From Styela clava (Eukaryota > Chordata > Ascidiacea > Stolidobranchia > Styelidae), in contig NC_135259.1 in the NCBI RefSeq assembly GCF_964204865.1, positions 930,001 through 994,000 of the forward strand: 64,000 nucleotides of DNA, in the 5' to 3' direction. The notes below the pieces were generated by a model. The model did not search any database and was not told the origin of the DNA. It was given only the letters and a program-made list of their open reading frames with translations. How positions within the stretch are numbered: the stretch's first letter is position 1; the number at the start of each line of letters is the position of its first letter. A program made the position numbers and the translations under genes. Of this stretch, positions 61,713-64,000 are shown piece by piece.

Positions 61713-62828
61713 CAAGTTAACAACTGTGGAAAGAAACACCACACACTTCTTCATGATGACACCCTGTCTTCTCAGAAACCTGTTAATTCTAATGCAAAAT
61801 CCAGTGGCTCAAATGGGCCCGGTGTGAGTAATGTGCATGCAAATTTTATTTCACCTAATATAGAAAATTATCCTGTGCGACTTATGGTTGTACCAGTCAA
61901 GGTTTCTGCTAATGATTCTGATTGTTATTCATTTACATATGCTTTCCTTGATTATGGCTCGTCACGTTCATTTTGCACCACTGATCTTGCTAAGAGCTTA
62001 GGCCTTCAAGGTGAAACTGAGGGGTGTACTATTCACACTGCCAGTGGTTCAAAGCCCCACTCAGGAAAGAGAGTATCTTTCACTATTACTGGTATTAACG
62101 AGCCTAACGAAATATGTATAAATAATATTTTGACTTTTGATGGTATTCCTGATTTGCATGACTCTATCCCACATCAGGAAATAGTGGAACAGTATCCACA
62201 CTTGCATGGTTTATCTTTCCCCGAAGTAAATGGCACCATTAAAGTGCTGATAGGTTCTGATGTATTGGGACAATTTCCCATCTCAGACACATGTGTTGGT
62301 GAACAAGGCTCACCAACTGCTTACCATACAATGTTAGGTTGGGCTCTAGCAGGTCCTGACAAAAATGCTCAAATTTCAAATTGTGTCGATGTCAATTTTT
62401 TGAAAGCAGGTTATAGTTATGCAAATTCTATTGAGGAAAGTACTAATTTATCTATGTGTCATATTTGTGGTCATGATTTTGTTGATTTATATGCTGATCC
62501 ATGTACTACAGAGTTTTCTGTCGATGACAAGAAAGCATTGAGCATTATGGCAGATACAGTGAAAATGGTAAATGGTAGGTATCAAATTGCCTTACCCCGG
62601 GTATCTGATAATGTAACCCTTCCTAATAATCGTTTTATAGCTGAAAAGAGGCTAGTATATCTCAAGCGAAAATTCCTGAAAGACCCAAATCTTTTCCAAA
62701 AATACAAAGATAAAATACACGAATACACCAGAATGGTTATGCAGAATACTTACCCATACATGAATTGCCACACAGTAACAGAACATCATATTTCCAACAT
62801 CACTATACTGGCCAAAAATTTCGGGTAG
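61671..62828 (+). pseudogene. pol: Pao-1 protease and pre-RT region, second copy
   Basis: 385 codons with three or four substitutions against 22965-24122 (residues 2, 51 and 155 by eye). The Asp-Tyr-Gly at residues 94-96 (61950-61958) is the same, so the odd active site predates duplication. The terminal frameshift is shared. Confidence 0.85.
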
Positions 62829-64000
62829 TATTTGATTGTTCAGCCGAGTTTCAAGGCACTTGTTTGAATAACAACTTGTTATCAGGTCCTTTCAATACTA
62901 ATACATTGGTTGGTGTTCTCTTGCGTTTCCGACAGGAACCCGTTGCGGTAAATTGTGACATCCCTCAAATGTTTCATAGAATTCGGGTAAATCCACCTGA
63001 TTGCGATTCCATGCGATTTCTATGGTGGCCCAATGATGATTTATCCCGAGACCCTGTTGAGCTAAAAATGTTGAGTCATATATTTGGTTGTAAGAGTTCT
63101 CCATCTGTTGCTACATTTGCGCTACGAAAGGTAGCTGATGATAATTTATCCAATGCTGACTCTGTCACTATTGAAACTGTTAATCGTAATTTTTTCGTGG
63201 ATGATTGTTTGAAAAGTTTGCCTACTGCTGACCAAACCGTCAGTTTGATATCTCAACTACGTAAGCTATTAGATACATGTGGTTTTCATCTTGCTAAGTT
63301 CATAAGCAATGACCAAGCTGTTTTAGATTCTATACCCGATGAAGATAAAGCCCCATCTATGGAAGATTTTGACATTCAAGGTGATTCCTCAAATAAGACA
63401 CTCGGTGTGCATTGGCGCATTGATGCTGACAAATTCGTAATACGTATAAATGTAGAGCCTCGTCCTCTAACACGGTGAGGTATTTTGTCAATGGTTAGTC
63501 AAGTATTTGACCCATTGGGATTTGTCCAGCCATTTATCTTGCCCGCAAAACCTATTCTTCGCGAGTTGTGCGATAAAGGTTATTGCTGGGATGATAACAT
63601 TTCTGGCCCACCTAGAGAAAGTTGAGAAAATTGGATCGCTTCATTATCAAACCTAAATTATTTGTCTATTCCTCGTTGTTTCAAGCCAGCTGACTTCACA
63701 CCCACTGAGGTACAGTTGCATTTGTTTCCGACAGGAACCCGTTGCGGTAAATTGTGACATCCCTCAAATGTTTCATAGAATTCGGGTAAATCCACCTGAT
63801 TGCGATTCCATGCGATTTCTATGGTGGCCCAATGATGATTTATCCCGAGACCCTGTTGAGCTAAAAATGTTGAGTCATATATTTGGTTGTAAGAGTTCTC
63901 CATCTGTTGCTACATTTGCGCTACGAAAGGTAGCTGATGATAATTTATCCAATGCTGACTCTGTCACTATTGAAACTGTTAATCGTAATTTTTTCGTGGA
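62765..64000 (+). pseudogene. pol: Pao-1 reverse transcriptase, second copy (partial)
   Basis: Frame 62765-63478 translates identically to 24059-24772, with FVDD at 63194-63205 and the same TGA stops (63476 and about 63623). The second unit starts at 63725 and is cut by the window end just at the FVDD stretch. Confidence 0.88.
62926..64000 (+). repeat. 799-bp RT units in the second Pao-1 copy
   Basis: Unit starts at 62926 and 63725, 799 bp apart, with the same junction GTTGCATTTG/TTTCCGAC as at 25018/25019. Whether a third unit follows cannot be seen. Confidence 0.92.

Larger units (their letters stand above)
39690..64000. repeat. Large duplication, copy 2 (partner 2073-25294)
   Basis: It carries the same series as copy 1: block A, block B, old BEL tail, block C and Pao-1 up to the second RT unit, where the window ends. 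Differences of size: no hAT-4, one added hAT-7-type element inside hAT-3 (49603-51773), one added 294-bp insert (58057-58350), and scattered substitutions. Copy 1 has an extra A-B junction on its left, and copy 2 does not. Confidence 0.92.
56001..64000 (+). mobile_element. Pao-1, second copy (cut by window end)
   Basis: The left flank GTACTCGC is the same as at 16182-16189, so this is a duplicated insertion, not a second integration. The 5' LTR, gag, protease and RT follow, running into the second 799-bp unit. Its gag is better preserved than in the first copy. The integrase and 3' LTR would lie beyond the window. Confidence 0.92.

Overview
This is an AT-rich stretch of an animal genome, most likely an invertebrate. 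The tunicate-like impression is only a guess. It carries no recognisable host gene, tRNA, rRNA or CRISPR array. Every protein signature I can read belongs to transposable elements: BEL/Pao LTR retrotransposons of three ages and hAT-type DNA transposons. All of these are decayed, apart from one open integrase frame. Most other open frames are short, lack family signatures and look like chance.

Layout. Positions 1-8096 hold a tandemly repeated pair of blocks, called A and B here (B 1-2072, A 2073-6021, B again 6022-8096). They contain an old BEL/Pao relic on the minus strand and a non-autonomous hAT. Positions 8097-8877 are the end of another old BEL/Pao element on the plus strand. Positions 8862-16189 (block C) are a diverged relative of A+B that kept more of the minus-strand pol and gained two hAT insertions. 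Positions 16190-29382 are the youngest BEL/Pao element, Pao-1. It has a 633-bp 3' LTR, a 5' LTR swollen to 4.7 kb by insertions, gag-protease-RT-RNase H-integrase remnants in the right order, and a 799-bp RT/RNase H segment present three times head to tail. Positions 29388-39660 hold old BEL integrase sequence, nested hATs, another block A (32580-37341) and a partial 7.0-kb tandem repeat. Positions 39690-64000 repeat 2073-25294 almost base for base, including block C and the first part of Pao-1.

History readable from the sequence. The old BEL relics and blocks A/B/C came first, and hATs inserted into them; A gives the empty sites for insertions in C. Pao-1 then landed inside an older repeat with a 5-bp target duplication, decayed, and had its RT segment triplicated. 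A region of at least 23 kb was duplicated (period about 38 kb), carrying Pao-1 with it. After that, one copy gained a 1.39-kb hAT and the other gained a 2.17-kb hAT and a 294-bp insert. The 6,021-bp A-B tandem duplication at the left edge looks younger than the large duplication, because its two B copies share variants against the distant B copy. An assembly join of two haplotypes would give a similar picture and cannot be excluded from sequence alone.
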